A model generated the notes under the pieces. It had not been told where the DNA came from. It searched no databases and saw only the letters and a program-made list of their open reading frames with translations. The position numbers and the translations under genes were made by a program. A DNA stretch of 64,000 nt. Source: Sphaerisporangium sp040683095 (GTDB lineage Bacteria > Actinomycetota > Actinomycetes > Streptosporangiales > Streptosporangiaceae). Positions within the stretch are counted from its first letter, which is position 1. The number at the start of each line of letters is the position of its first letter. Location of the stretch: assembly GCF_040683095.1 (NCBI RefSeq), contig NZ_JBFBCI010000008.1:164228-228227 (forward strand), written 5' to 3'. Positions 36,901 to 45,723 of the stretch are shown one piece after another.

Positions 36901-38093
36901 CGGTCGGTCACCTTCAACGCCGGCAGCCACGGGTAGGTGGCGGGGTCGAACAGCGAGCCGCCGTAGGCGGGGATGCGCAGGTCGGGGTGGTCGCAGCCGC
37001 GGTGGACGGCGGTGAAGAGGGCGAGCAGGCGCGGCCAGGCGGCCGGGCTGCGGTCGGCGATCTCGTCGCCGTGCAACTGGTGCAGCTCGTCGAGCTGGGT
37101 GTAGAGGCCGGCGACCGCGTAGCCGGCCGAGTAGACCGGGTCGAGGACGGGCAGCAGCCGCTGCTCCTCGGCGTACAGCAGGAAGACCAGGCGCATCATG
37201 ACGGTGAGCGTGGCCCGGTAGATCTGCCGTTCGGGGACCGTGGCCAGCAGCGCGCCGCCGGACTCGCGGTCGAGCCGGGCGAACTCGCCGACGAGCAGCT
37301 CGACGGCTTGGCGCACCTGGTCACCAAGGGTGTCGGTGACCTGGGTCTGCGCGTTCGCCGTACGCTCGAACAGCCCGGTCAGTGAGGCCGACGAGGTGCC
37401 GTCCGGCTGGACCGGCGGCGGGAGCAGGCGGGAGGCGCCGAGCAGGGAGGCGAAGGCCCGCAGTAGCGCGGGCTCCTCCAGCCACAGGTCGGCATCGAAG
37501 ATCGCGGTGCTCGTCGGGCCGCCCGGCTTGGCGTGGACGAGCACCCAGAACCGGCCGTCCGTGAGCAGGGCCAGCGGCACGCCCCGGCGGCGGCAGAGCA
37601 TCGCGGCCTGTTCGACCATGGACGGCTGGTCGCGGGTCGCTCGGGTCAGCGGCTCGTCCCAGCGGCGGCGGTAGACCAGCAGCCGTTCGGCGCGCCCGGA
37701 GGCGGGGTCGGGGCCGTAGACGACGGCGTCGGGGCGGGCCTGTTCGCCGCCCCAGGAGCGCAGCTCGTCGGGGAGCAGACCGTCGGCGGCGAGTACGCCG
37801 GCGGGCCAGCGCAGCAGCTCGGTGAAGATCAGGTCCACCCAGGCGGGGCGCAGCAGGTCGGGCGCGGCCTGCACCTCCAGCCAGGCTTGGCGCAGCCGGG
37901 CGGTCGTCTCGGCCGGGACGACGTCCAGGCCCTGCTCCATGGCGTCGGAGAGCACGCTGACGGTCAGGAACGGGCCGTCGGGCCGTAGCAGCCGCAGCCA
38001 GTCGGCGTGCTGGTCGGCCACCGAGACGACCGGAGGCCGTCGGATGCCGCGCCCGGACACGGTCCCCGTGCGGGTACTCGTCCGCGGGCTCAT
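33933..38093 (-). CDS. drmMI: DISARM adenine-N6 DNA methyltransferase DrmMI
   Basis: A 1386-residue class 1 DISARM methylase. Motif I is VVDPAMGSGAFLV (about 606-616) and motif IV is NPPF (870-873), the adenine-N6 type. Residues about 120-142 (RPDAVVY...LLVYRRRW) look like a PD-(D/E)XK nuclease core whose catalytic Glu/Lys are replaced by Tyr/Arg, consistent with a modification-only enzyme. The C-terminal third should read the target site. That third (33.9-35.4 kb) is far less GC-rich than the rest. ATG 38093 overlaps the drmD stop as ATGA. The methylase marks self DNA in DISARM. It is convergent with the lipoprotein gene. Confidence 0.9.
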   Translation of the reverse strand: MSPRTSTRTGTVSGRGIRRPPVVSVADQHADWLRLLRPDGPFLTVSVLSDAMEQGLDVVPAETTARLRQAWLEVQAAPDLLRPAWVDLIFTELLRWPAGVLAADGLLPDELRSWGGEQARPDAVVYGPDPASGRAERLLVYRRRWDEPLTRATRDQPSMVEQAAMLCRRRGVPLALLTDGRFWVLVHAKPGGPTSTAIFDADLWLEEPALLRAFASLLGASRLLPPPVQPDGTSSASLTGLFERTANAQTQVTDTLGDQVRQAVELLVGEFARLDRESGGALLATVPERQIYRATLTVMMRLVFLLYAEEQRLLPVLDPVYSAGYAVAGLYTQLDELHQLHGDEIADRSPAAWPRLLALFTAVHRGCDHPDLRIPAYGGSLFDPATYPWLPALKVTDRVSHRILDALLLLKQRGRTPERLSYKGLGVEQIGHVYEGLLEYSCKKVDEPYVGLIGGLEPEIPLSLLEAEHAKGQDSFTAWLKKVSGASQAQLRKAFAYQPTTSEIGDLDSACDNNADLAARVRPFLGLLRRDLRDIPTVFPTGSVLFTQVGDRRATGTHYTPRPLAEEVVEHTLAPLVYSPGPADGAEPGVWQAKSWDELLKLKVVDPAMGSGAFLVSACRYLADRVLDAWERDGLPCEVEATVGSDYDRDSLHLHALRLVAARCLYGVDRDDMAVELAKLSLWLVTLAKDKPFGFLDHALRCGDSLVGLISESQVVAFHLDPERGRTLNNRLAGQIDELATSILTEVTELRERIEATTVNDPREAEEKAALLTRADNLTTRLRLAADAVAGAALSTAGKSEDAFDTRLTSIADEVMTALNGDATAEQTARTTIDGWLKGTSRPEPIRPLHWPLEFPEVMRRGGFDAVMGNPPFIGGKRISGALGTDLREYLKQRIANDKAGHADLCSYFLLRGHTVAFKGRVGIIATNTIAQGDTREVGLDQLYKKGWSVYRAVKSQPWSGTATLEVSLLWSGRPGSTERRVLDGIQVEEITPSLDARSRMSGNPRRLADNADRSFIGCYVLGKGFLLTPVAARHLIDKDPRNKKVIYPYLNGEDLNSSPDCSASRWVIDFNDMGEDEAASFPDCFEIVEQQVKPERQRRNSDDSFVLRKPLPQRYWQYADKRPALRRATIGLDRVIAIVLVSKYLTPMLVKTGQIFAHKLAIVADSRPAALCLLTSATHQAWTFFRSSTLETRLNYSPSDVYETFPRPKLTEQMEKVGEELHQFRSRLMLDRQLGLTDLYNFVHDPAEQDSEIQRMRELHVEIDEAVREAYTLDEEREPATREYEAKKASSALPAWSEIDLAHGFYDHGQGVRWSIGPQARLDVLDKLLALNFYRYEQEDKAGLHSGRKSTKGKRVKPAATQPASAQATTDSFDGALFQPPNTLF

Positions 38094-41000
38094 CGGTCAC
38101 CTCGGGCGGCGGCGTGGGCGAGCGCGGCGGGGACGAGGAAGGTCACGGACACGGGAAAGGAACGCTCCTTCGGCTCGGCGTAGCGGCGGCGCAGTGCCTC
38201 GGTCTCGGCGACGCGCTGGGCGGGGATCGCGCGCAGCCGCTCCTGCAGCGCTTCGTGGTCCTTGCGGAGCTGTTCGCGTTGCTCCTTCTGCTCGTCCTCG
38301 AAGAGGCTGGGCTGCTGCCACCGCGTGGTCTCGGCGAGCGCGGCCTCGATCGAGCGCATCAGCTCGTCGAGCACGGCTTCGATCGCGGTGACCTCCTCCT
38401 CGCAGCGTTTGTCGAGCAAGGTGCGGATGCTCCGCTTGCGCTGCTCGGCCCGGTTGGCCAGCCGCCTGCGCAGGGGCTCCGCGAGGACGGGCCTCCAGAG
38501 TTCGATGAGCCGGTCGCGCAGTCGCGGCGGTACGGGCTGCTCGGAGGCCGCCGCCAGCCATTCGTCGATCTCGGACTCCCGGGCGGGGACGAGCTTGCCC
38601 GCGTCGATGAGTCCTCCGGCGTACACGATCTCCTCGTGCAGGCGGGTCCCCGCCGAGCCGGTGATGACGACCCGGCCGTGCGCGACGACGGCGGGGACAC
38701 GCAGCACGTCGCCCGGCACGACGCGGGCGGTGACCCTCGAGAGCTTGGGGCCGCCGCTAACGGGGGCAGATGTGGTGGTATGCCCGTTCGCCTGAGCCGT
38801 CGCATGTCCGTTCATCGGCTGCGGAGCAGGTACGGCGGCCCGCCCGTTCATCGCCGCCGGAGCGGGTACGGTCGTCGGCTCGGGAACGGACGCCTGGGCG
38901 CCGTCGGCGGCGTTGGCCCACAGTTCGGCGCGCAGCAGCCGCATGCACATCTGCACCAGGCGGTGCCCCAGGTGCAGCAGGACGATGTCGCTTCGGCCCA
39001 CCACGGCCTCGGAGGTGAAGGTGACGAGGCGTTCCTGGCCGGTGAGCGGGTGTGGCAGCCCGTCGTTGCGGGCCTGGGCCCAGGCGCCGGGCAGTTCGGG
39101 CAGCCGGAAGCACGGCGCGGAGACGCCCTCCGGGGCCTCGGCAGGGATCAGGTCCTTGCGGTGGGCGAGGCGCAGCGCGGTACTGACGACGCGCTGGACC
39201 GTGGCCGGGGTGAGGTTGAGCTCGGTGCGGCTGTCGGACAGTTTGTCGGCCAGGCGGGACAGATCGCGGGCCAGGTCGCGCTCGACCTTGAGCCGCGCCC
39301 GGGAGGCCTTGGCCGCGATCTCGGTGTCGGTGGCCCGCCAGTCGACGCGCTTGCCGAGCATCTTCTCCTCGACCCGGGCGGCGATGACGTCTCCGGCGCT
39401 GCCCAGGTCCTCCCTGATCTGGTCGACTTTCCTTGCCGCTACCCAGAGGAAGGCGAGTTCGTCCTCCAGCGACCCTTCCAGCGAGCCGGGGGCGGCGTTC
39501 TCCCAACCGCGCGGCACGAAGTGCCGGATCTCCACCTGCGAGGCCGGCTGGCCATGCCGGTCGACGCGGCCGTTGCGCTGCTCCAGGCGGTTGGGGTTCC
39601 AGGGGATCTCCCAGTGGAGCACGCGGTGGCAATACCGCTGAAGGTTGATGCCCTCACTCGCGGCATCGGTGGCCAGCAGGACGCGCACCCGGTTGTCCGG
39701 GCCGGGGGCCTCGGTGAACTCGGTCTTGATGCGCTCGCGCTCGTCGCGGTCCTGCCCGCCGTACAGCAGCTCGATGCGGTCGGCGGGGTAGCCGGCGGCG
39801 AGCATCTGCTCGTGCAGCCAGCGCTGGGTGTCGCGGTATTCGCTGAACACGATCACGCGATCGTCGTTCCACTCGCCGCCCGGCCGGACGAGCGGGTCGA
39901 GCCAGGCGCGGAAGGCGGCGAACTTGGCGTCCGGCCGGTCCTGCGCGTCGCGGGCCCACCTCAGCAGGTCGCCGAGCAGGTCGCGTTCCTCCGCGGTGAG
40001 GGGGCGCATCAGCTGCCGCGCGGCGGTGAGGGCCGCCTGGGCGGCGGTGGCGTACGCCTCGTCGTCCTCGGCGGTCTCGTCAAGGTCGTCGATCAGCGGC
40101 CGGAGCAGCTTCACCCCGGCGTCCCCGGCGCGCCCGGCGGCGAGCTCGGCCTCCTTGGCGAAGGCGTCCTCCCTGGCCGTCATGGTGGCCAGGTGCGTCT
40201 CGACCGTCTCGGCGAACGCCTTGGGGGAGGAGAACAGCCGCTTCTTCAGCAGGCTGACGACGAAGTCGGCCGCCACCCGTCCCGGCCCCGCCGACCGTGA
40301 CCTCGCGTATCTGGTCAGCTGTTCGTGCGCGGTCCTCTCGGCGCCGGTGTGGTCGACCTCCAGGTAGTCCAGGCACCGCTTGGGGAACAGGATCGAGCCG
40401 TCCCATCGGGGTGGCAGCTCACTCTTGAGGCGGCGGACCATCGCCCTGGCGAGTTGATCCTGGGTCGGCTTCACCCCCCGGGCGAACCGCTGATCGTCCA
40501 GCAGTTCCAGTAGCGCGGTGAAGGATTCGAGGTAGCCGTTGTGCGGGGTGGCGGACAGGAACAGCCGGTGCTCACAGTGCGGGGCCAGCTCCCTGACCGA
40601 GGCCGTCCGAAGCGAGTCGACGGGGTAAGCGCCCCGACCGGCCGGGGCGCAGGTGTGCACCTCGTCCACCACCAGCAGGTCGAACGTCCGCGGATAGCGC
40701 GGGACCGGGGGGGAGTAACTCGCGTAACAGCCGCATCGGCCGGGTGCGCTTGAGCCAGTCGATGCTGACGATCAGGCGCGGGTAGTGGCTCCACGGGTTG
40801 GCGTACAGGCCGCGTGAGCGCCGGAGGTCCTTGAGCAGGGTGCTGTCGACGATGCGGAAGTCCAGGCCGAACTTGTCGCGCATCTCGTCGCGCCACTGCA
40901 GCGTCAGGCTGGCAGGGCAGACGATGAGCATCGTCCGGGCGCGGTGGCGGAGCATGAGTTCCTGCATGACTAGCCCGGCCTCGATCGTCTTGCCGAGGCC

Positions 41001-41459
41001 CACGTCGTCAGCGATGAGCAGGTTGGTGCGCGGCATGGACAGCGCCCGCACCACGGGGTCTAGCTGGTAGGGCTCGATCTCGATGCCGGACCGGAAGGGG
41101 GCTTGCAACGCGGTCCTGTCGGCCGAGGCGATGGCGCCCCAGCGGACCGCGTCGAGGAACGCCGCGAGCGACTCGGGGTCGTCGAAGCCGTTTTCCGGGC
41201 TGGGTAGATCCTGCTGCTCGTGCACGACCGCACCGGGTTCGAGTTCCCAGATCACCCGTAACTCCTCGTCACGGGCGTCGTCCTCGACGCTGACGAGCGT
41301 CACCAGGTGCTCTGGCGCGCCCGTGGCGACATGGGGATCGCTGCTGGCCACGCTGCTGCGGAGCACGTCGGCGACCACCCACGGACGATTTCGTACGGTG
41401 ACCAGCTGACCTTGCGCGGGGATGCCGTCAACCGCCTGCTCCGCTGCGTGCGACGCCAC
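38090..41459 (-). CDS. drmD: DISARM SNF2-like helicase DrmD, interrupted by a one-base frameshift
   Basis: Read through a single frame change this encodes about 1122 residues. The first part starts at GTG 41459 (GAGGAG upstream) with Walker A ADDVGLGKTIEAG (K157). It runs to LLRELLPP, then reads out of frame to a stop at 40572. The second frame resumes VPRYPRTFDLLVVDEVHTCAP (positions 40716 onward) with motif II, then SATPHNG, ATDAASEGINLQ and QRNGRVDRHGQ. Skipping one base in the C7 run (plus-strand 40717-40723) joins them perfectly. Near the C-terminus is a low-complexity linker with MNGRA/MNGHA repeats. As written the helicase is cut before its DEAH-box. SNF2 identity and position define it as DrmD. 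Confidence 0.88.
40717..40723. repeat. drmD: seven-base homopolymer at the drmD frameshift
   Basis: GGGGGGG on the plus strand (C7 in the gene). Six bases would keep drmD open; seven break it. Homopolymers of this kind are typical slippage sites and also typical assembly-error sites. Confidence 0.9.
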
Positions 41460-41738
41460 CGTGCGGATCTCCTCGTCGTTGGGGGGTACACAAGTGTCAA
41501 ATGTCTGTTATTTCCGGTTTTTGTATGGTCGTCGACGCACGGCGAATAGCTCCGCATAGGCCACGCCAAAGGTCCTAATATTTCCCACTAGATGGCCGAG
41601 GTCAACGACATTCCAGCAAGCGGTCACGTTTCGCTATCGAGAGCGCCGGGGGGAGGAAGGCCGGCGTGCCACGACCGAGGCCGACCTGTGAGGCCGAGGC
41701 TTCTTGTTCGAGCGCGTCGCCTACGAGAAGTCCCAGCC

Positions 41739-41882
41739 ATGGCGAACGGGTCTATCTTCGTCCGCTCAGTGGATCCCGCCCGCGGAGGCCGCCGAGCCAT
41801 GGACCTGGAGTGGGACATGCCGTTCGGCGGTCTCCGGAGAGGCGTCATGCACGACAATGAAGCGTTCCTGTATGACTTCTGA
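41739..41882 (+). CDS. possible 47-residue protein ahead of the helicase-nuclease
   Basis: ATG 41739 to TGA 41882 encodes MANGSIFVRSVDPARG...DNEAFLYDF, acidic at the C-terminus and with two predicted strands. GAGAAG lies nine bases upstream. It ends 14 bases before the ATG of the large helicase on the same strand, so the two would form an operon from the divergent region 41460-41738. That region is AT-rich (TAATAT at 41576-41581) and would also contain the drmD promoter. No family recognised. The frame is open further upstream (to 41592), so this may be chance. Confidence 0.45.
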   Translation: MANGSIFVRSVDPARGGRRAMDLEWDMPFGGLRRGVMHDNEAFLYDF

Positions 41883-41896
41883 AAGAAGGTGCTGTG

Positions 41897-44800
41897 ATGG
41901 GGAAAATTGTCCACCTTTCGGTTCGCGTCCCTTGGCATGACTCCGGATGGTCTGGAAGGATATGTCGCGATCCGTTGGGAAATGCGTCGTGCATCCTGCT
42001 CGGAAATGTGGGTGAACGTCGGCAGGACGACTATGAGCTCGTCAACGCGGGCAAGTCGCTGAGCGAAGTGGACGTGTCCCGGATCGGCTGCGTGGGCGAG
42101 CGTGGCAGTTTTCTCAGCCCTCGCTCCTACCAGCTGGTCAGCGAACATCCCTACCGCTACTCCGCTGCACTGAAGGGGCGCATCCAACCCACTCCCTTGA
42201 CGGTGCCCGCCTACGGTGCTCACGCGGTCCCCTACTACTGGCTTCTGCGCAAGGGCATCGTCGACGTCCTGACCGATTTCGACGTCGACTATGACGAGGG
42301 ACTCGAGGAGAAGGTCGACGAGGCGCTTGGATTCACTCCGACATGGGTCATCCACGGCGACAATCAGCGGGCAGTGATCAAACGGTTCTTTGACGATGTC
42401 AGCCCAACGGAGTCACTGGTCTTCTTCTACGTCAAGCATTCGCCCTTCGATGAAGCCCGGGCAGGTGGTCCCCTGCTGGTGGGCGCCGCCCGGATCACGG
42501 AGATCCAGCTGCCGGGACCGTGGAAGACGGAGGGCAGGACCGCATTTCCGAACCACATGTGGGAGACGACCGTTCTGCACTCCCTACGGCCCGACGGCAC
42601 CGGAGGAATCCTGTTGCCGGTGGCGGAACTGGCTGAGCGGGACGCGCGGGGGCAGGATGTGGCAGAAGCTCTGGCCTGGGCACCGGCGACCGGTGGACGT
42701 GAGTTCTCCTACGTCACCGAGCACATCGCGCACGACACCGCGATCGCCGCGCTGGAGCGGCTCTATAGCGCCGCACGGCGATGCGAGGAGCTCGGAATCG
42801 ACGTACCAGAGTCGTCCCTGAGATGGCTGGACGATCGCATTGGCGAGCTCTGGCGCATGCGGGGCCCCGCTCCTGGCCTAGGAGCCGTCCTCGGCGCGTT
42901 GAAGTTCAGGCACGGCAAGGTGCTCGCGCGGTCCATCGCGCGGCACACCCCCGAGCACGTTGATCCCTGGGACGTGCTGACCGACGCCATCGCCCACCCG
43001 GGTCGCCACCCCGAGGAGATCAGCAGGCGGATATCGGAGCCTCATCGTCGGGCTTGGCGGACGTTCAGCGACGAGCAGCTCGCTGTCCTGCGGCTGCTGT
43101 CACGCTTCCAGCTCACGACTGAACAGGCCTCCGTGCTTTTCCGGTCCTCCAACATCGAACTGGATCACGATGAGCTCCTCGCCGACCCCTACCTGGCGCA
43201 GATTTGCACGGTCGGTGAGCAGACGCCGGTGCCTTTCGACGTGATCGACCGCGGGTGCTTTCCGCGGGCCGCCATTCGCGCTCGCTTCCCTCTCGCCGAG
43301 CCGAGTGCGATGAACGATGGCGGGGACGCCCGGCGCGTGCAAGCGCTCCTGGTGGCGGTGCTGGAGGAGGCCGCCGCCGCCGGTGACACCCTCGTCACAC
43401 TGGCGAGCGTCATCGAGAGGATCGAGGCGCTGCGGTTGCCCGAGCCCTGTCCGATCTCTGAGGAACTCTTCCGCGCGCACGAGCTCCACCCGGACACGCT
43501 GCAGTACGACGTGGATTCCCCCTCATGGCCGCCGGTGACAGGTACGAGACTCGAGGACGGAACGCCGGCCTTCAAACTCGCACGCCTGGAGACGACCGCA
43601 TACGTGATCAGACAGGCGGTCGACCACCAGATGAATCGCCCCCGCATGGAGGTGCCGGCCGGGCTGTCAGAAGAGCTGGACCGGGTTCTCGGCTCGTATG
43701 AGGCGGAGAGCGACTCCGACGCCGAGACGGAGCAGCGAGCTCGGAACGAAAAGAAGGCCGCCCTGGCCGAGCTTTACGCGGCTCCATTGAGTGTGCTCAA
43801 CGGCCGCGCGGGTACAGGCAAGACCACGCTCATCAAGGCGCTGGTCACCCGTGAAGAGGTCAAGGGCAAGGGGGTCCTGCTGCTGGCGCCGACAGGGAAG
43901 GCGCGGGTGCAGCTACAGAACAAGGTCGAACTAGAAGCGCAAACCGTCGCCCAGTTCTTGACCAAACACAAGCGTTACGACCCTGAGACCCGCACATATC
44001 TCATTCGTGGCGGCGAAGTCCGCAAGGCGCCACTGTACGGGACCGTTGTCATCGACGAGTCATCTATGCTCACGGAGGATCAACTCGCCGCTCTGCTCGA
44101 CGCCCTTGTAATTCCCGATCGTATGATCCTCGTCGGCGATCCCCGGCAGCTCCCGCCTATCGGGGCCGGACGTCCGTTCGTCGATCTGATCCAGCGCCTC
44201 ACCGCCGACGCCGACGTTCCCCGATTTCCCCGCGTCGCCCCTGGATATGTCGAATTGACGGAGCTGCGCCGGCAGAAGGGGCAGATTCGCGATGATCTGA
44301 TGCTGGCGGCGTGGTTTTCAGGGGACGAGGTCCCCCAGGGGTTCGAGGAGGTCTGGGAGCGGCTGCGCACCGGTGCGGAGATGGAGCGCCTGGCGTCCAT
44401 TCCCTGGAACGGCGCACGTCCCCCGGAAGTCGTGGATCGCGCCCTCGGCGACGGGCTGGACGTCACCGGGCCGGATGCCTCCGCCCGCTTCGAGACTTCC
44501 TACGGAGGCCAGAAGGCCGCGCAGTGGGTTCAGTTCTCCAAGGGTGAGCAGGGAGCCGCCGCGCGCTGCGAGGAGTGGCAGATCCTTTCCCCGACCCGCG
44601 GTCACGGGTGGGGGACCGTAGAGATCAACCGGCATCTGAAGCGGACGCACCGGGAAGAGGCGCTCCACGCTGCGCTGAAGCCCGACCGACTGCGCAACAC
44701 GCCCCGGCCCATCGGGACCGAACAGATCGTGCTCGGCGACAAGGTGCTGAACACCAGGAACGGCCAACGTGACGGCTATCCGAAGGGGACTGGCCTGGCC

Positions 44801-45682
44801 TATGTGGCCAACGGCGAGATCGGCGTGGTCGTCGGCCAGATCACCAAGGCTGGCGGCAAACCGAGATGGACGCACATCGAGTTCTCATCTCAAATCGGCA
44901 CGACGTACAGCTATCGGGGAGACGATGAAGACGACCCGACGCTGGAGCTGGCATGGGCGATCACGATTCACAAGTCACAGGGCTCAGAGTTCAAGAAGGT
45001 CTTCGTCATGCTTCCCGGTTCAGCCCGCAAGCTGTCCCGGGAGATGCTCTATACCGCGCTCACCAGGCAGCAGGATCAGGTGGTCCTCCTGCATGAACGC
45101 TCGATCGACGAGTTGCTAGATCTCACCGTCTCGACCAGTTCGGAAACCGCCCGTCGGCTGACCGACCTGTTCTTCCTGCCGGCCCCGAAGCCGGTCTTCT
45201 TCCCGGACGGCTCCCCTGCCGGCACGCTGGATTCGAGGCTCATCCACCTCACGGGGAACGGCACTCTGGTCCGTAGCAAGAACGAAGTGATCATCGCCGA
45301 GATCCTCGACGAGCTGGTTCCCGGCTACTGGAGATACGAGGCGCCGCTCACGCTGAACGGGAAGACCTACCGCCCCGACTTCACCATCCGGGTTCCGGAC
45401 GGACGGACCCTCTATTGGGAACACCTCGGCATGATCGAGAGCCCAACGTATCGGGAGTCGTGGGAGCGCAAGGCACTCTGGTATGAGCAGGGCGGGGTGC
45501 TCCTCCACGAAAAGGGTGGCGGGCCGCAAGGATCACTCATCCTCACAACCGACAACCTGCCGGGTGTGGATGTGCCGCACTGGACGGAACTGGCGAGGAA
45601 GGCCATCGGGCCGGTCAGCGCACCGCCCGTACTCCCCGCCAAGAAGAAGGTCAAGAAGACGCCCCCGGGAAAGCGCGCTTGA
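41897..45682 (+). CDS. RecD-like SF1 helicase fused to a PD-(D/E)XK-type nuclease
   Basis: A 1261-residue protein. Residues 1 to about 600 are a large region of unrecognised family, mostly helical after residue 260. The SF1B motor follows: Walker A LNGRAGTGKTTL (K642), Walker B VVIDESSML (D720-E721), GDPRQLPPIGAG, the UvrD-C-type AITIHKSQGSEFKKV, and motif VI YTALTRQQDQVVL. The last 150 residues carry SKNEVIIAEIL, YRPDFTI (D1161) and YWEHLGM (E1175), the pattern of a PD-(D/E)XK nuclease often attached to defence helicases. A basic tail ends the protein (KKKVKK). Start ATG 41897, seven bases after GAAGG. It is divergent from drmD. Probably an anti-phage helicase-nuclease; cooperation with DISARM is inference. 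Confidence 0.87.
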   Translation: MGKIVHLSVRVPWHDSGWSGRICRDPLGNASCILLGNVGERRQDDYELVNAGKSLSEVDVSRIGCVGERGSFLSPRSYQLVSEHPYRYSAALKGRIQPTPLTVPAYGAHAVPYYWLLRKGIVDVLTDFDVDYDEGLEEKVDEALGFTPTWVIHGDNQRAVIKRFFDDVSPTESLVFFYVKHSPFDEARAGGPLLVGAARITEIQLPGPWKTEGRTAFPNHMWETTVLHSLRPDGTGGILLPVAELAERDARGQDVAEALAWAPATGGREFSYVTEHIAHDTAIAALERLYSAARRCEELGIDVPESSLRWLDDRIGELWRMRGPAPGLGAVLGALKFRHGKVLARSIARHTPEHVDPWDVLTDAIAHPGRHPEEISRRISEPHRRAWRTFSDEQLAVLRLLSRFQLTTEQASVLFRSSNIELDHDELLADPYLAQICTVGEQTPVPFDVIDRGCFPRAAIRARFPLAEPSAMNDGGDARRVQALLVAVLEEAAAAGDTLVTLASVIERIEALRLPEPCPISEELFRAHELHPDTLQYDVDSPSWPPVTGTRLEDGTPAFKLARLETTAYVIRQAVDHQMNRPRMEVPAGLSEELDRVLGSYEAESDSDAETEQRARNEKKAALAELYAAPLSVLNGRAGTGKTTLIKALVTREEVKGKGVLLLAPTGKARVQLQNKVELEAQTVAQFLTKHKRYDPETRTYLIRGGEVRKAPLYGTVVIDESSMLTEDQLAALLDALVIPDRMILVGDPRQLPPIGAGRPFVDLIQRLTADADVPRFPRVAPGYVELTELRRQKGQIRDDLMLAAWFSGDEVPQGFEEVWERLRTGAEMERLASIPWNGARPPEVVDRALGDGLDVTGPDASARFETSYGGQKAAQWVQFSKGEQGAAARCEEWQILSPTRGHGWGTVEINRHLKRTHREEALHAALKPDRLRNTPRPIGTEQIVLGDKVLNTRNGQRDGYPKGTGLAYVANGEIGVVVGQITKAGGKPRWTHIEFSSQIGTTYSYRGDDEDDPTLELAWAITIHKSQGSEFKKVFVMLPGSARKLSREMLYTALTRQQDQVVLLHERSIDELLDLTVSTSSETARRLTDLFFLPAPKPVFFPDGSPAGTLDSRLIHLTGNGTLVRSKNEVIIAEILDELVPGYWRYEAPLTLNGKTYRPDFTIRVPDGRTLYWEHLGMIESPTYRESWERKALWYEQGGVLLHEKGGGPQGSLILTTDNLPGVDVPHWTELARKAIGPVSAPPVLPAKKKVKKTPPGKRA

Positions 45683-45723
45683 GGCACGCCTGTGAAGCTG
45701 GTGTCCAGGGAGGAAGAAGGGGG

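Noticed and set aside
38114..40300. 728-residue open frame antisense to drmD
   Set aside because: Shadow frame; the minus strand has the SNF2 motifs in order.
33933..41459. BREX (PglX) or a stand-alone type IIG restriction-modification system
   Set aside because: No pglZ, brxC or brxL-type genes are present, while drmA, drmB and drmC lie on the same strand in DISARM order.
41495..41500. TTGACA on the minus strand as the drmD -35
   Set aside because: No acceptable -10 at 16-18 bases downstream; left unassigned.
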